Source: Haliotis asinina
Taxonomy: Eukaryota; Mollusca; Gastropoda; Lepetellida; Haliotidae
Reading direction: 5' to 3'
DNA length: 64,000 bases
Assembly (NCBI RefSeq): GCF_037392515.1
Contig: NC_090291.1
Coordinates: 39,765,001-39,829,000 of the forward strand
A program made the position numbers and the translations under genes. This document shows positions 1 through 8,559 of the stretch, one piece after another (within the stretch, counting starts at the first letter, position 1; each line of letters opens with the position of its first letter). The notes beneath the pieces were generated by a model that saw nothing but the letters and a program-made list of their open reading frames with translations, was not told the DNA's origin and did not search any database.

Positions 1-40
1 GCGTGACGAGCGGACGCTTTAACCATTAGGCTATCCCATC
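1..40 (-). repeat. SINE family A fragment (tRNA-like head)
   Basis: Cut by the window edge. It matches the end seen in full copies such as 33563-33722: GTGACGAGCG followed by CTTTAACCA and a TAGGCTA block, the complement of a tRNA-like box A region. Confidence 0.6.
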
Positions 41-239
41 GCCCCTTTGTTGCAAAAGGCAAAAACAGAAGTGGAAATTGTAAGGAATGGACAATCAGGG
101 AATGACACCAGGTGTTCGAGACGAAAGTTGTGTGTTTGTTGCCTGGCGACGCACAGCAGTTGCCATGTGACGCTTACAAACCAGACAATTAACTGCTGGA
201 CCAGATTCCCGATCTACAAAGCGTTCGTGACGTTACGAG

Positions 240-395
240 GGTGGTGGGGAAGGATAGTTGTTAAAGCGTTCGCCCGTCACACCGAAGGCCTCGGTTCGAT
301 TCCCCACATAGGTACAATGTGTGAAGACAATTCCTGGTGTTCCCTGCCGTGAATATAGCTAAAAGCTAAACTCACGCACTTATAATGTTATTGCC
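240..395 (+). repeat. SINE family A copy
   Basis: It contains a tRNA-type B box (GGTTCGATTCC) followed by the family's ACAATGTGTGAAG and GCCGTGA blocks, and ends near AAACTCACGCACT. It lies in the intron of gene 1 that leads out of the window. Confidence 0.7.
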
Positions 396-1108
396 TTAAA
401 CTTATAGTTTATCACACACTTACGAATGCTATAGCGCTTGTGGATAGGTACCCAGTTTGTGTTGAAACTGTTACGAGAGTGCATTTTCTGTAAATTCTAT
501 TATTGACTAAGTGATAATTATTATGGGTTACATTTGGTATCATAAATGTTCAGTGTTATTAGTTTTTTAGCGGCAGGACTTTGAGGTAGAGCTTTAGAGT
601 TGCCTCCCTTTGGTGTGCTTTGACCTGGTAAACACAGGCCTGTTCGCGAAGGTTCCGTATTTCGAAACCTTTGTTGTTAATCTTTGTATCTTGCTTTTGT
701 TTGCTGCCAAATACAAAATATGAAATATTTTAGACTTGTCTGTGCTACATTTTGCTGGTTCTGATTGGAAAGTCTAACAAATTTGTAACTGTAACAAAAC
801 TAAAAGTTTGAATTACGTTATCTCTGTAAACCTTTGTATCGTAACCAATCATTGGATCGTCTGGTTTAGATACGATTACATAAAAACCGCGAATGTACAG
901 TTGGGATATTGCTGAGTGCGGCGTCAAGCAACAAACAACAAATATTCCCTGAAATCTACTTTAAATTTCACTTACTGGCGTAGCAGTAAAATTTGTAATG
1001 TATTTTGACAGTCGATTTCTCAGAATTTAAAGGAAGAAATTGGCGATGACGACTGATACTGAAGTTGCTCTATCGTAGAGAGCCGCTTCTGGTTGACAGT
1101 ATACTCAC
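396..1108. other. Partial intron of gene 1
   Basis: No exon is visible here. Positions about 880-945 hold a short tail of SINE family B (ATTGCTGAGTGCGGCG). The partner second-half VWC exon for 1109-1223 is expected further left, outside the window. Confidence 0.5.
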
Positions 1109-1223
1109 CTCTCGGTACAGCGGTAGTAGCCGGTGTCTTCATTCTCACATACGCAGCTATAGTCACAGCCGTCCACCCACCGTTCCCCCTTCTTGTACTG
1201 CGTACCCTTGTACGCGCAGTAAC
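1109..1223 (-). CDS. Gene 1 exon 24: VWC7 first half
   Basis: 115 nt, entering phase 1 after CAG and leaving phase 2 at AG|GTGAGT. It encodes GYCAYKGTQY, WVDGCDYSCVC and GYYRCTER, the standard first half of a VWC module. The second half is not in the window, so the gene continues left. Confidence 0.88.
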
Positions 1224-1497
1224 CTGCACAGACGAGGTGGATGAGGCACCATTATATGTGTTAATTTATATCCAGATAAACCTGATATCGACAAATTATG
1301 TTTAGCCAAAATCAGGGGTTTAATTCTCAGCAGAAGGAAACACTTTTTATGCTTAATAATGTTCTGATATTTCTTAGGTTTTGAAAATGATTTTGTCAGT
1401 TATAATTATTTTTCCAATGGTTCTGTACATATTACTCTTTTGAATGTTTGTAAATACCATTCATATGGACAAAAGGGAGACGTAAATAAAATATTTT

Positions 1498-2050
1498 CTT
1501 TTCGTTACACTCCACTACTGAGTCTAACAAATCCTTATGGGAGGTCACGTCAGGTAACCTTTGAGATTGACCAATCAGAATACAGCTTGCCAAATTATTC
1601 GTGGACATTCGCACACACCTTTTGAACTTTTCATCTCGAAAAGGTTCGTACCCGAATGATTCCGAATGTTATTTAGCTTACGCTCGCTTCCGGGTGATGC
1701 ACTCGGCGTACGTACAACCATGACAACGGTGAGTAAACAGTCGCTGAAAATGGTGTTTTTTGCAGTATTCAAGGATGTTATCTTGCGGAAATATTAGCTA
1801 ATGGTAACCATGTCAACAGAAACCCCAAAGCGTATATACTGCAGGTCAAATAATTGTGTTATATGCGGACTTTTGTTTGTGGATCCACAGGTGTCAGTGA
1901 CCTGAATATTTTGAAAGTCCCTCCGATCCCTGATTGGTTAAATCTATTTAACCGTCTCGTATTTGATTGGATGGTCATTGGTCGCTCAAAGGTTACCTGA
2001 CGCGATCTTCTACTAAGTTTGGTTAGACTCATTGGTGGAGTGTAATGAAA
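1498..2050. repeat. Foldback / MITE-like inverted repeat
   Basis: Two arms of about 75-80 bp at roughly 1503-1580 and 1968-2046 are inverted copies of each other. Both contain TTACACTCCAC, TGAGTCTAAC and GTCAGGTAACCTTTGAG. No open frame lies between them. A non-autonomous DNA transposon is the simplest reading. Confidence 0.5.
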
Positions 2051-2481
2051 TACACTGAGACGAAGTTTACTTAGACAGCGTCTGTCTGCTTCAGTGATGT
2101 AAAGTATTGACTGTCTCTGATAAAAAACTCATAAAATCATAAAAGAAACAGCCATATCTACGTCAGTGACGTCAGTATTACGTCACCAGTGATTATTTAG
2201 AACGTCATGGCCCCCTGTTCCATTTATCTGTGCATCGTCTGAAATGAGGCCGGTATTACGTCATTCATGATGTCTTCATGACATCATAAGTAATTAATTA
2301 TAAGGTCATGTTTCTTATGTCCATAAAAGTTACACTGACCGTAACAATGACGTCGTTTCATTTATCATGCACGTATTCTACCTGGCGTATGAAATCAGTT
2401 ATGTATTAAAATTGGATTTTAAAAGTAGGTTTATAAATTGGTTGATGTTGAACTAAAAGATAAACAGAATAAGCGTCATAC
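2051..2481. other. Intron sequence, nothing recognised
   Basis: AT-rich with several scattered TGACGTCA-like words (GACGTCAGT, ATGACGTCG). No exon, repeat or RNA gene is supported. Confidence 0.4.
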
Positions 2482-2684
2482 CTATGGCTGTACCGCCCGA
2501 TGTCTGGGTGCCGCTCCCTGTCACTGACCCCGCGGGGACAGTTGGAAGGGCGGGTACAAGTCCAGTGCCGGCGGTAGGGGTCCCGACGACAGAGGGGGCA
2601 CACTGTGGCATCCTACAGCACGTAGGGTCCAGGGGGTCAGGGACTTCCTTGCATGCTGGACCAAGGTCCTTGTACTCGGGGCAT
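2482..2684 (-). CDS. Gene 1 exon 23: VWC6 second half
   Basis: 203 nt, phase 2 in after CTCAG and phase 1 out at ATAG|GTATGA. It encodes RCPEYKDLGPACKEV then TCCRMPQC, followed by a Pro/Gly/Thr/Val-rich tail. The CP..Y and CC..P.C pattern is the second half of the module. Confidence 0.86.
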
Positions 2685-2751
2685 CTGAGGTGGACAAACA
2701 ATAGGTACATGGGCTCACAGGGATCTTTACGGGTGGCATAACATGCATTCA

Positions 2752-2824
2752 TGGATGCACGCACGCACGCACGCACGCACGCACGTACATACATACATAC
2801 ATACATACATACATACAGACAGAC
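2752..2824. repeat. Compound microsatellite (GCAC)n(CATA)n
   Basis: About seven GCAC units are followed by about nine CATA units in the short intron between the VWC6 half-exons. Long frames on both strands here come only from the repeat. Confidence 0.95.
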
Positions 2825-2872
2825 ATCACCGAACAATTACGTTTACAAAGGATACGGTTCTGCTTTACCCAC

Positions 2873-2987
2873 CTGCTCAAACAGGTGTACTTGTTGTTCT
2901 GGGAGTCATCACAATGACATTTGTAGCTGCAGCCGTCGTACCACTGCTGTCCCTGGTTGTAATGTTTTCCCTTGTACACGCAGAACG
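2873..2987 (-). CDS. Gene 1 exon 22: VWC6 first half
   Basis: 115 nt, phase 1 to 2, acceptor CTAG, donor AG|GTGGGT. It encodes FCVYKGKHY, QQWYDGCSYKCHC and YTCLSR. Confidence 0.88.
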
Positions 2988-3139
2988 CTAGAAAGAGATC
3001 ATCCTCGTGAGGCAGGGTATTTTATATATATTATAGTTATGATTACATAATGTCATTTAGAACGTGGCCAAATGTATAATATGTTATATTTGGGATTACA
3101 CTTTCTTGGTAAAGTACAAATTCTAGTACTTCTCTTGAG

Positions 3140-3240
3140 TTGAGTCCCATCCGGGATTCGAACCCACGCCCTCGGAATCAGGCACCTAATCGCCAACACA
3201 CAAAGTGAGCTGCCTAACCCGCTCAGCCACCATGACTTCC
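3140..3240 (-). repeat. Class II tRNA-like (Ser/Leu-like) SINE head
   Basis: On the minus strand it reads GGTGGCTGAGCGGG, then a variable-arm-like stretch, then GGTTCGAATCC. That is a class II tRNA layout with box A and box B. It is unlike the two common SINE families here. No paired acceptor stem is preserved, so I call it a SINE head rather than a gene. Confidence 0.55.
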
Positions 3241-3765
3241 AGTTAAATAGAATCACTTCACCTTTCGAAAGCTATGGCGTGCGCTCTGCACTGCACGGTT
3301 AAAGTTACTGTACATATCCCCGAGTGACTAGTTGGTCAAAATATTTGGATATTCTATTCATCACATTCACACCATTTGCTTATTCACCACATTCACGCCA
3401 TTTCTTTAGTGATTTATTGACTCCATGTGAGTATACTTTGTTTTCCGCAATATTGTATTTACATAAGAGATAAAATATACCGGTATAACCGGGTTCTCGT
3501 CTTTCTTTTGTGTTCGATCTCGAATCCTTATCAACAAGTCCTTTTCAAGGTGTACAAGCAACACGTATTCGATTTATCCGAAATATCAGATATAGTCTGC
3601 ATGGCGTCCCTCCTCGGTGGTCCAGTTGATGCATTGTCTGTGCAGATGGCGGAAAGTCCGTGGTTCAGTTCCAATGTCGCGCCATACAAAGCTCGTTAAC
3701 AGATGGAACATTTTGTTACCCTGCCTCGGGCCTTGCATTATAAGGGAAATAGCACAGCTACTTAC

Positions 3766-3950
3766 GCAGGCCTGGGGTAGGGAGGGGCGTGGTGGTCTCC
3801 TGGGGCTGTGTGTTAGGGGAGAAGGAGGCATATCCAGTGAAGCCCTGGTAGGGTCCGGTGAAGTTGCACTGGGGGATCTTACAGCAGGCGTTGGCTGGGT
3901 CGGGGACGAGGCGACAGAACGGCTCGGGAAGGTTTGTGTAGTGGATACAT
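3766..3950 (-). CDS. Gene 1 exon 21: VWC5 second half, next to Polinton
   Basis: 185 nt, phase 2 in after CTATTTCAG and phase 1 out at CTGC|GTAAGT. It encodes RCIHYTNLPEPFCRLV with KCIHY in the joined frame, then ACCKIPQC and a tail rich in Thr/Pro. Its frame joins exactly to the first half at 18965-19079 across the Polinton. The Polinton end is 14 nt upstream of the acceptor. Confidence 0.87.
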
Positions 3951-3959
3951 CTGAAATAG

Positions 3960-3964
3960 AAAAG
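3960..3964. repeat. Left target site duplication AAAAG
   Basis: AAAAG here is repeated at 18721-18725 on the other side of the element. Polintons usually make 5-6 bp duplications. Confidence 0.75.
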
Positions 3965-4274
3965 AGTAGTATAGGGAATGATAGTTCTGGACCACTTTCA
4001 AGAAATGTCTCTACAAAGCCTTATTTACTAAATAAGGCTTTGGTTGGGCCATTAGCTCTTGCTACTATTACCCCTACTACAAAATTACTGTGCCTTGGTA
4101 GGAGGTAATACTGTGCCGTACGGTACGATCAATAATTCTTCTCTTACAAATCCCCTACCCGGCCCATCCCTCAAGTAGTACAAGTTAGGTTCGTCGGATT
4201 TCATATCCACTTTATCTATGTTGTAAGTTTTGACTGACCATATAGGATCGGTGGCTCGCTTACGGCTATCGCCC
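3965..4274 (+). repeat. Polinton left terminal inverted repeat
   Basis: 310 bp, matching the reverse complement of 18411-18720 with no difference that I could find. Position x pairs with 22685 minus x. It contains a 12-bp-arm hairpin at 4015-4041 (AAAGCCTTATTT / AAATAAGGCTTT). Positions 4085-4274 are an antisense copy of the last 63 codons of the integrase. Confidence 0.95.
4015..4041. repeat. Hairpin inside left TIR
   Basis: Perfect 12-bp arms with a 3-nt loop. The mirror copy lies at 18644-18670, just after the integrase stop, where it could end the integrase transcript or serve replication. Confidence 0.8.
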
Positions 4275-4303
4275 CTATGTTATGTTTATATCGATGAAAC
4301 AGT

Positions 4304-4921
4304 TTAACGTGAACCGCCTACGATCTCTTTGGTGTTCATAATAAAGGCTTGCTGGGCTTTTTGTATTCCCTGTGCTATGTACTTTTTTTTCTCGTCCTCG
4401 CTGATAGCAGACTTACGAGACTTGGATCGAATATCTTGTTTCATTCCGTTATATTTTTTGAGCTCAGAGAGGATTGAACTAAACTCCTCTTCTGAGATCT
4501 TACTGTCAGAGAGTGCCGTGGAAATTCGCTCACTCACTGTGTTCAGCTTTGCTTCGGCCAGAACCCTGATCTCGTCGTGTTTCAATGCCTTACGATTAAG
4601 TCTGCGTGATACTAACTTAAGCGCCAACCCTACCAACCCTGTCACCCCAGCCGTTATTTCAATACCTAGCACTATAGGTGCAGCCACGATGGTGGTTAAC
4701 AACCCAACGCCTGCCGCCCCTAGTCCCATGCTGGTTGCCATAAGGGTAGTGTCAGCCCCGTCCACGATATTGAAAGCTCTATTATACTTTTTACATAGTG
4801 CTTTCCGTGTGTCACGGTCTTGTTCTAGTTGACGTTTCACATCACATAACTGCCTCAAGCGGAACCCATCTACGGTTTCCAGCGTATTCGCTACTTCCTC
4901 TACGACTGGGTACAGACCCAT
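4304..4921 (-). CDS. Polinton membrane/coiled-coil protein, unknown function
   Basis: 205 aa starting MGLYPVVEEV. Residues about 58-105 form a Gly/Ala-rich hydrophobic hairpin (GLGAAGVGLLTTIVAAPIV then TAGVTGLVGLALKLV). It is flanked by a charged N-terminal helix and a long Lys/Glu-rich C-terminal helix that could form a coiled coil. The start follows a TATAATATATATTATG-like AT-rich stretch on the minus strand. It is the last gene of a four-gene leftward block. I do not recognise the family. The hairpin layout recalls membrane-inserting or pore-type proteins, but that is only a resemblance. Confidence 0.8.
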   Translation of the reverse strand: MGLYPVVEEVANTLETVDGFRLRQLCDVKRQLEQDRDTRKALCKKYNRAFNIVDGADTTLMATSMGLGAAGVGLLTTIVAAPIVLGIEITAGVTGLVGLALKLVSRRLNRKALKHDEIRVLAEAKLNTVSERISTALSDSKISEEEFSSILSELKKYNGMKQDIRSKSRKSAISEDEKKKYIAQGIQKAQQAFIMNTKEIVGGSR

Positions 4922-4934
4922 CCTATAATATATA

Positions 4935-5609
4935 TTATGAAAGATATTTTAATTGGGTTTCAGTTAATAGTTCTTCAATGTATTTGAAGTCTACAAGGGT
5001 TAGATTATTACCAATGATAATAGGTGAGAGGCTAATAGACTCTCCTGTTGTAATAAAAACCCCACTGAGGTTTATTAAGCGGTTTATAGAACCCCAGGTG
5101 GTCTCCTGTTGTATAATAATACGACAATATTGGTGTATGTGTTCTTTAGACCAGTGTATTGACACCCCGGGTAAAATTTGGTGTACTCTTGAGGTGTTTT
5201 CATTGTCTAACTCAAAGAAGACTTCTATGATGAGTGTGAAAGGGATTAATATTCTTTTATTTGGATTACTAAATGTTAATTTATTGTTTGACCTAGTATT
5301 TAACCCATTTTTTTTCCTGTCCCAAATAGTTATCATACGTAATCCCCTCTCCGGAATGAAATCCCCGGGCCAGATACCGTTGTTCCTAATCTTAGTGGTA
5401 TACCTCGTATCTGCGTCTAATGTGATATAAGGTGAGGCGAGTGTTAAGTTGATCAGCCATTTGGGTTCTTTAAAATCTGATAACGGCACCCGTTTGTACA
5501 CGTTGTCTTTGAAGTGCAGGATGTATAATTCATCTTCCTCACCAGGCTGATCGAATCCCTCCGTATCTCCCAGGTCGTTAAGCGTAGTGTTGGGATGATG
5601 ACTGGTCAT
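4935..5609 (-). CDS. Polinton fibre-like protein, short paralog
   Basis: 224 aa. The N-terminus carries LNDLGDTEGFDQPG then YKRVPL, close to the start of the neighbouring 303-aa protein. The LxDLxDT...PG...Y/W pattern resembles the small repeat in phage tail-fibre proteins. The rest is beta-rich and ends LLTETQLKYLS, matching LLSENQLEIIS in the paralog. It lacks the second motif present in the longer protein. It sits 10 nt after that gene, and an AT-rich box (AATAGTATAATA) directly precedes its ATG. A receptor-binding fibre or spike is inferred; an unrelated virion surface protein is possible. Confidence 0.75.
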   Translation of the reverse strand: MTSHHPNTTLNDLGDTEGFDQPGEEDELYILHFKDNVYKRVPLSDFKEPKWLINLTLASPYITLDADTRYTTKIRNNGIWPGDFIPERGLRMITIWDRKKNGLNTRSNNKLTFSNPNKRILIPFTLIIEVFFELDNENTSRVHQILPGVSIHWSKEHIHQYCRIIIQQETTWGSINRLINLSGVFITTGESISLSPIIIGNNLTLVDFKYIEELLTETQLKYLS

Positions 5610-5619
5610 TATTATACTA

Positions 5620-6531
5620 TTATGATATAATTTCCAACTGGTTTTCTGATAATAATTCAGGGGTTAACTTAATACCCATGAAGTGTATGTTGTCAGGCAG
5701 GAATATATTGATTAATGATATCTTGTTTTCCACGATCACGTTGACCCCCTGCAGACTGGTCTTGGAGTCGGCACCCACCCGCACGTAAACGTTGCAAACT
5801 TGAAACTGGTGTCGTTTCACCCACCCGAGTTTGATCCCCTTCACGATCTCGACATCATTCCCCGATGGTTCCCCTAGGTAGACTTTGATGAACAATGTTG
5901 AGTTTGCCGGTAGATCCTCTAGTATCTTGACCACGCCTTCGAATTCAGACACCAACTGCAATTTCACGTTTTGCATGGCCGGTTTACTCGATAGCATGTG
6001 GGCTGCTATAGTGTTGACTGGGCTGACGACTATACTACGTCTCTGAGTTGGGACGTAAGCCACGAGCAGGGTTCCATTGTTCACGACTTTGTTTAGGTGG
6101 TTGTCTTTGTTATCCGTGAACACGTAAGGGGAGACGAGTTTAATATTGAGAAACCATTTGTTATCGGGTAACAACACCCACTTGTCATCTTCGGTGAAGA
6201 CGAGCATATATGGTTTGTTTTTGGCGACGGTAGTGCTCTCAACATCGTATAAGTCGAACAGTTTACCTCCGAACGATGGGTATATTACCCAACTATTATC
6301 ACCGGTGTTGACAAGGGAGTACTTAGTATTTACTGTTGCTCTTGTGGTATCTATCATATCACTTAGGGTTCCACCGGAGGGGATTTCAACGCGTTTGTAA
6401 ATGTTGTTTTTCAGTTGCAAGGCATACGATTTACCATCTACTCCGGGAGCGTCGAAACCGCGTGTGTCTCCGAGGTCGGAGATCCCGATATTGGCACATT
6501 TTTTCACTCCGGGCCCTTGTGCGCTGGTCAT
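5620..6531 (-). CDS. Polinton fibre-like protein, long paralog
   Basis: 303 aa. It has two copies of a phage-tail-fibre-like motif: ISDLGDTRGFDAPG near residue 17 and LFDLYDVESTT followed by DDKWVLLP near residues 91-122. After this it aligns with the 224-aa paralog (KWFLNIKLVSPYV versus KWLINLTLASPYI) and ends LLSENQLEIIS. The start ATG overlaps the stop of the probable penton gene by four bases (ATGA), so the two are probably expressed together. Penton next to fibre recalls adenovirus virion organisation; a receptor-binding role is inference. Confidence 0.78.
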   Translation of the reverse strand: MTSAQGPGVKKCANIGISDLGDTRGFDAPGVDGKSYALQLKNNIYKRVEIPSGGTLSDMIDTTRATVNTKYSLVNTGDNSWVIYPSFGGKLFDLYDVESTTVAKNKPYMLVFTEDDKWVLLPDNKWFLNIKLVSPYVFTDNKDNHLNKVVNNGTLLVAYVPTQRRSIVVSPVNTIAAHMLSSKPAMQNVKLQLVSEFEGVVKILEDLPANSTLFIKVYLGEPSGNDVEIVKGIKLGWVKRHQFQVCNVYVRVGADSKTSLQGVNVIVENKISLINIFLPDNIHFMGIKLTPELLSENQLEIIS

Positions 6532-7181
6532 GTTACGTGAAGCGTTAAGCTGAGGTATCCTATATTTACAGGATTATGATTTATATCTAACACCGATATT
6601 GTCAGCTCAGGTATGTTGCCCTGGGTTAATCTCTTATACTGCCGTGGTGAAAATGACTCGGTTCTACCGTCGTTGAATTTCTCAGTTTTCACCGGCACTG
6701 CTCTCAATATAGTGGAAGGGTGACCTCCTTGAATGTTATACGTTGTGCTCACCTGACCTAGATGAATGTACAGCTCTCGGTACGGTACTAGGTCGGGTAA
6801 CTTCGTGCCTGTGACGGTTGTTGTTGGTTTTATCTCGTCAGGAGACATACCGAGCATCCTTGCTAATGGTCGGCCGAGCCTCAAAGGGTTTATTCCATTG
6901 TTGATTAACACCACTGTACCGTTTGAGTCGTTCATCTTGAGTTCGGCCCCCAGGGGTTTGAAGACCTCGTCGTTTAGAGAGCACACGCTGTAGTAGCCGT
7001 CAGTTATCTGACTGCGAGTTCCACTGACGAACAGCTTATTGTTGCTGATATTAATGTTAGTCCATTGCGGTAGGTAGGTGATATCGCAGAGTGCGACTTC
7101 GAGTTGACCTGACGTGTTATCGATCGCGTGCGTCAGCTGAACGGCCTCATCGCTCGTTATTCCTGGAAGTGTTATGTACAT
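6528..7181 (-). CDS. Probable minor capsid (penton-like) protein
   Basis: 217 aa from MYITLPGITSDEAV. An open frame extends upstream to 7460, but that part overlaps the opposing gene, so I chose the ATG just after the AT-rich divergent promoter. The motif LEVALCDITYLPQW near residue 29 and the ending IGYLSLTLHV are typical of Polinton minor capsid proteins as I remember them. The predicted fold is a single beta jelly roll. It forms the pentameric vertices in related capsids. Its 3' end overlaps the long fibre gene. The penton call is from recognition, not alignment. Confidence 0.65.
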   Translation of the reverse strand: MYITLPGITSDEAVQLTHAIDNTSGQLEVALCDITYLPQWTNINISNNKLFVSGTRSQITDGYYSVCSLNDEVFKPLGAELKMNDSNGTVVLINNGINPLRLGRPLARMLGMSPDEIKPTTTVTGTKLPDLVPYRELYIHLGQVSTTYNIQGGHPSTILRAVPVKTEKFNDGRTESFSPRQYKRLTQGNIPELTISVLDINHNPVNIGYLSLTLHVT

Positions 7182-7215
7182 ATTACATATATATTTATTA
7201 TATAATAGTTTTAAA
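7182..7215. promoter_or_regulatory. Divergent Polinton promoter
   Basis: 34 bp between divergent start codons, almost pure A/T, with ATATATATTTATTATATAAT reading as TATA-like on both strands. It should drive the leftward penton-fibre block and the rightward 447-aa gene. Confidence 0.6.
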
Positions 7216-8559
7216 ATGTATTCCCCTGGTGTGTTGTACCCTAAACTGGACGTAGATTTCTCCACCATGAAGATCGTGGTTGCTCCTGGGTTGTATTTCA
7301 ATGCCAAGTTTATAGATATGCCTGATAAGTATAAGCTTTCGGTGACTAACATTGAGGCAGTCCACGCTTGGTTCAACAACCCTATGCAGTTCTGGCAGAA
7401 CCAATTCAACTTTGCCGTGTGGTGCGCTACAACGGGGTGTGGTGTGACATTGACTGACACTCGGCGTGGACCGCTGAGTCAGTCTGTGTTCAAGTTCCAC
7501 GTGTACTACCAGGTCAGACGTATCCTTAAAGAGATCAGCGCCCCCCTCCCACAGGACAAAGCGTGGGACGCAACAAACAACCCGTACGATAGACGGGTCT
7601 ACGAACGTATTTGCAACGAATTCGAAATAGACCCGAAGACGGATTGGCGTTTGCCGGGGCTGAACCACGGGTTGGGTATTCCTTACGCTCATGGGCTCTC
7701 GCCAAAGGCATTTGACAAACATATACTAATAAAATTTATGCAACGAAAAATGTTTAGTACGGAACGTTTTTCCCATGCATTAGCTGATCTTGTTCCTAAA
7801 CCTAACAAATCTGGACCAAAACCAGTGAAAGATGCCAGTGATGATTTACTGACACTAGGTATACTTAGGCAGGACTTTGCTTTGTCGAGTAATGAATGGA
7901 GGGATGATCGTATGGACTTTAAAAAAGGTGGTGTTGGTTTCACAATCCAGAAAGTGGAGCAGTCAACCACAGACGGGTGGAAAATGTTCATGCTGGACAC
8001 GTCGAAAGGATTCACTCGTGCCGGGGTAGTCAGGTTGAACGACTCGATTCGAACGTACGTGTGGGCGCTGTTGGGTGCGCAGTCGATGACGCGTTCCAAC
8101 ATCATCGGTAAGGGAACTGCTTACGACGCTCAGACACAATTCGTTTCCAACGTTGAGGATGCTATCAATTCTCCAGTTGATCTCCCGCGGGCTATCGAAC
8201 GCTACCAAAACGTGTTAGAATACGCCAGGTCGAAAGTCGACTACGTGTTCGGCGTGGGGTTGTACATGGCTCCGAGTGATATGCAACTGAGAGTAAAAAA
8301 AGTGGTGGGTTATAACAACGAAATAGTCATAGCCACGAAGGATCAAAAGTTGGGTATCAACCCCGATATTAACACCCCACATATCCCACACACCCAACCA
8401 CGTGAAAAGGGTATAGTTGCGTCGCCCCCGGAGCCTAAAGTTCATGTGGGGGTACCCCCCACACACTCTCATATTCAGGCTCAGCAGCATATTGATAGTA
8501 AAACGGCCCTGGTGGTTGGTGGGGTAACTTTGGGACTTATTTGGTTAAAGATTTCTTAG
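7216..8559 (+). CDS. Polinton conserved protein, C-terminal membrane anchor
   Basis: 447 aa. The frame opens upstream at 7174, but MYSPGVLYPKLDV at 7216 sits just after the TATA-like stretch and is preferred. Recognisable segments are FWQNQFNFAVWCATTGCGV near residue 59 and VFKFHVYYQVRRIL near 91. The middle is basic and the region around residues 395-425 is Pro/His-rich. The protein ends in a hydrophobic segment TALVVGGVTLGLIWLKI, so it is probably tail-anchored. I recall similar proteins in Polintons of cnidarians and molluscs, without a known function. A virion or membrane-associated assembly role is possible. Its last 23 bases overlap the 3' end of the opposing gene. Confidence 0.82.
   Translation: MYSPGVLYPKLDVDFSTMKIVVAPGLYFNAKFIDMPDKYKLSVTNIEAVHAWFNNPMQFWQNQFNFAVWCATTGCGVTLTDTRRGPLSQSVFKFHVYYQVRRILKEISAPLPQDKAWDATNNPYDRRVYERICNEFEIDPKTDWRLPGLNHGLGIPYAHGLSPKAFDKHILIKFMQRKMFSTERFSHALADLVPKPNKSGPKPVKDASDDLLTLGILRQDFALSSNEWRDDRMDFKKGGVGFTIQKVEQSTTDGWKMFMLDTSKGFTRAGVVRLNDSIRTYVWALLGAQSMTRSNIIGKGTAYDAQTQFVSNVEDAINSPVDLPRAIERYQNVLEYARSKVDYVFGVGLYMAPSDMQLRVKKVVGYNNEIVIATKDQKLGINPDINTPHIPHTQPREKGIVASPPEPKVHVGVPPTHSHIQAQQHIDSKTALVVGGVTLGLIWLKIS

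Noticed and set aside
240..395. tRNA gene
   Set aside because: Only box A/B-like parts are present, with a SINE body after them and many diverged copies; no acceptor-stem pairing.
3617..4108. 163-codon plus-strand frame at the left Polinton border
   Set aside because: It crosses the insertion point and is antisense to a VWC exon and the TIR.
7182..7460. Upstream extension of the penton frame
   Set aside because: It would run through the divergent promoter and overlap the start of the opposing 447-aa gene; MYITLPG is a better start.
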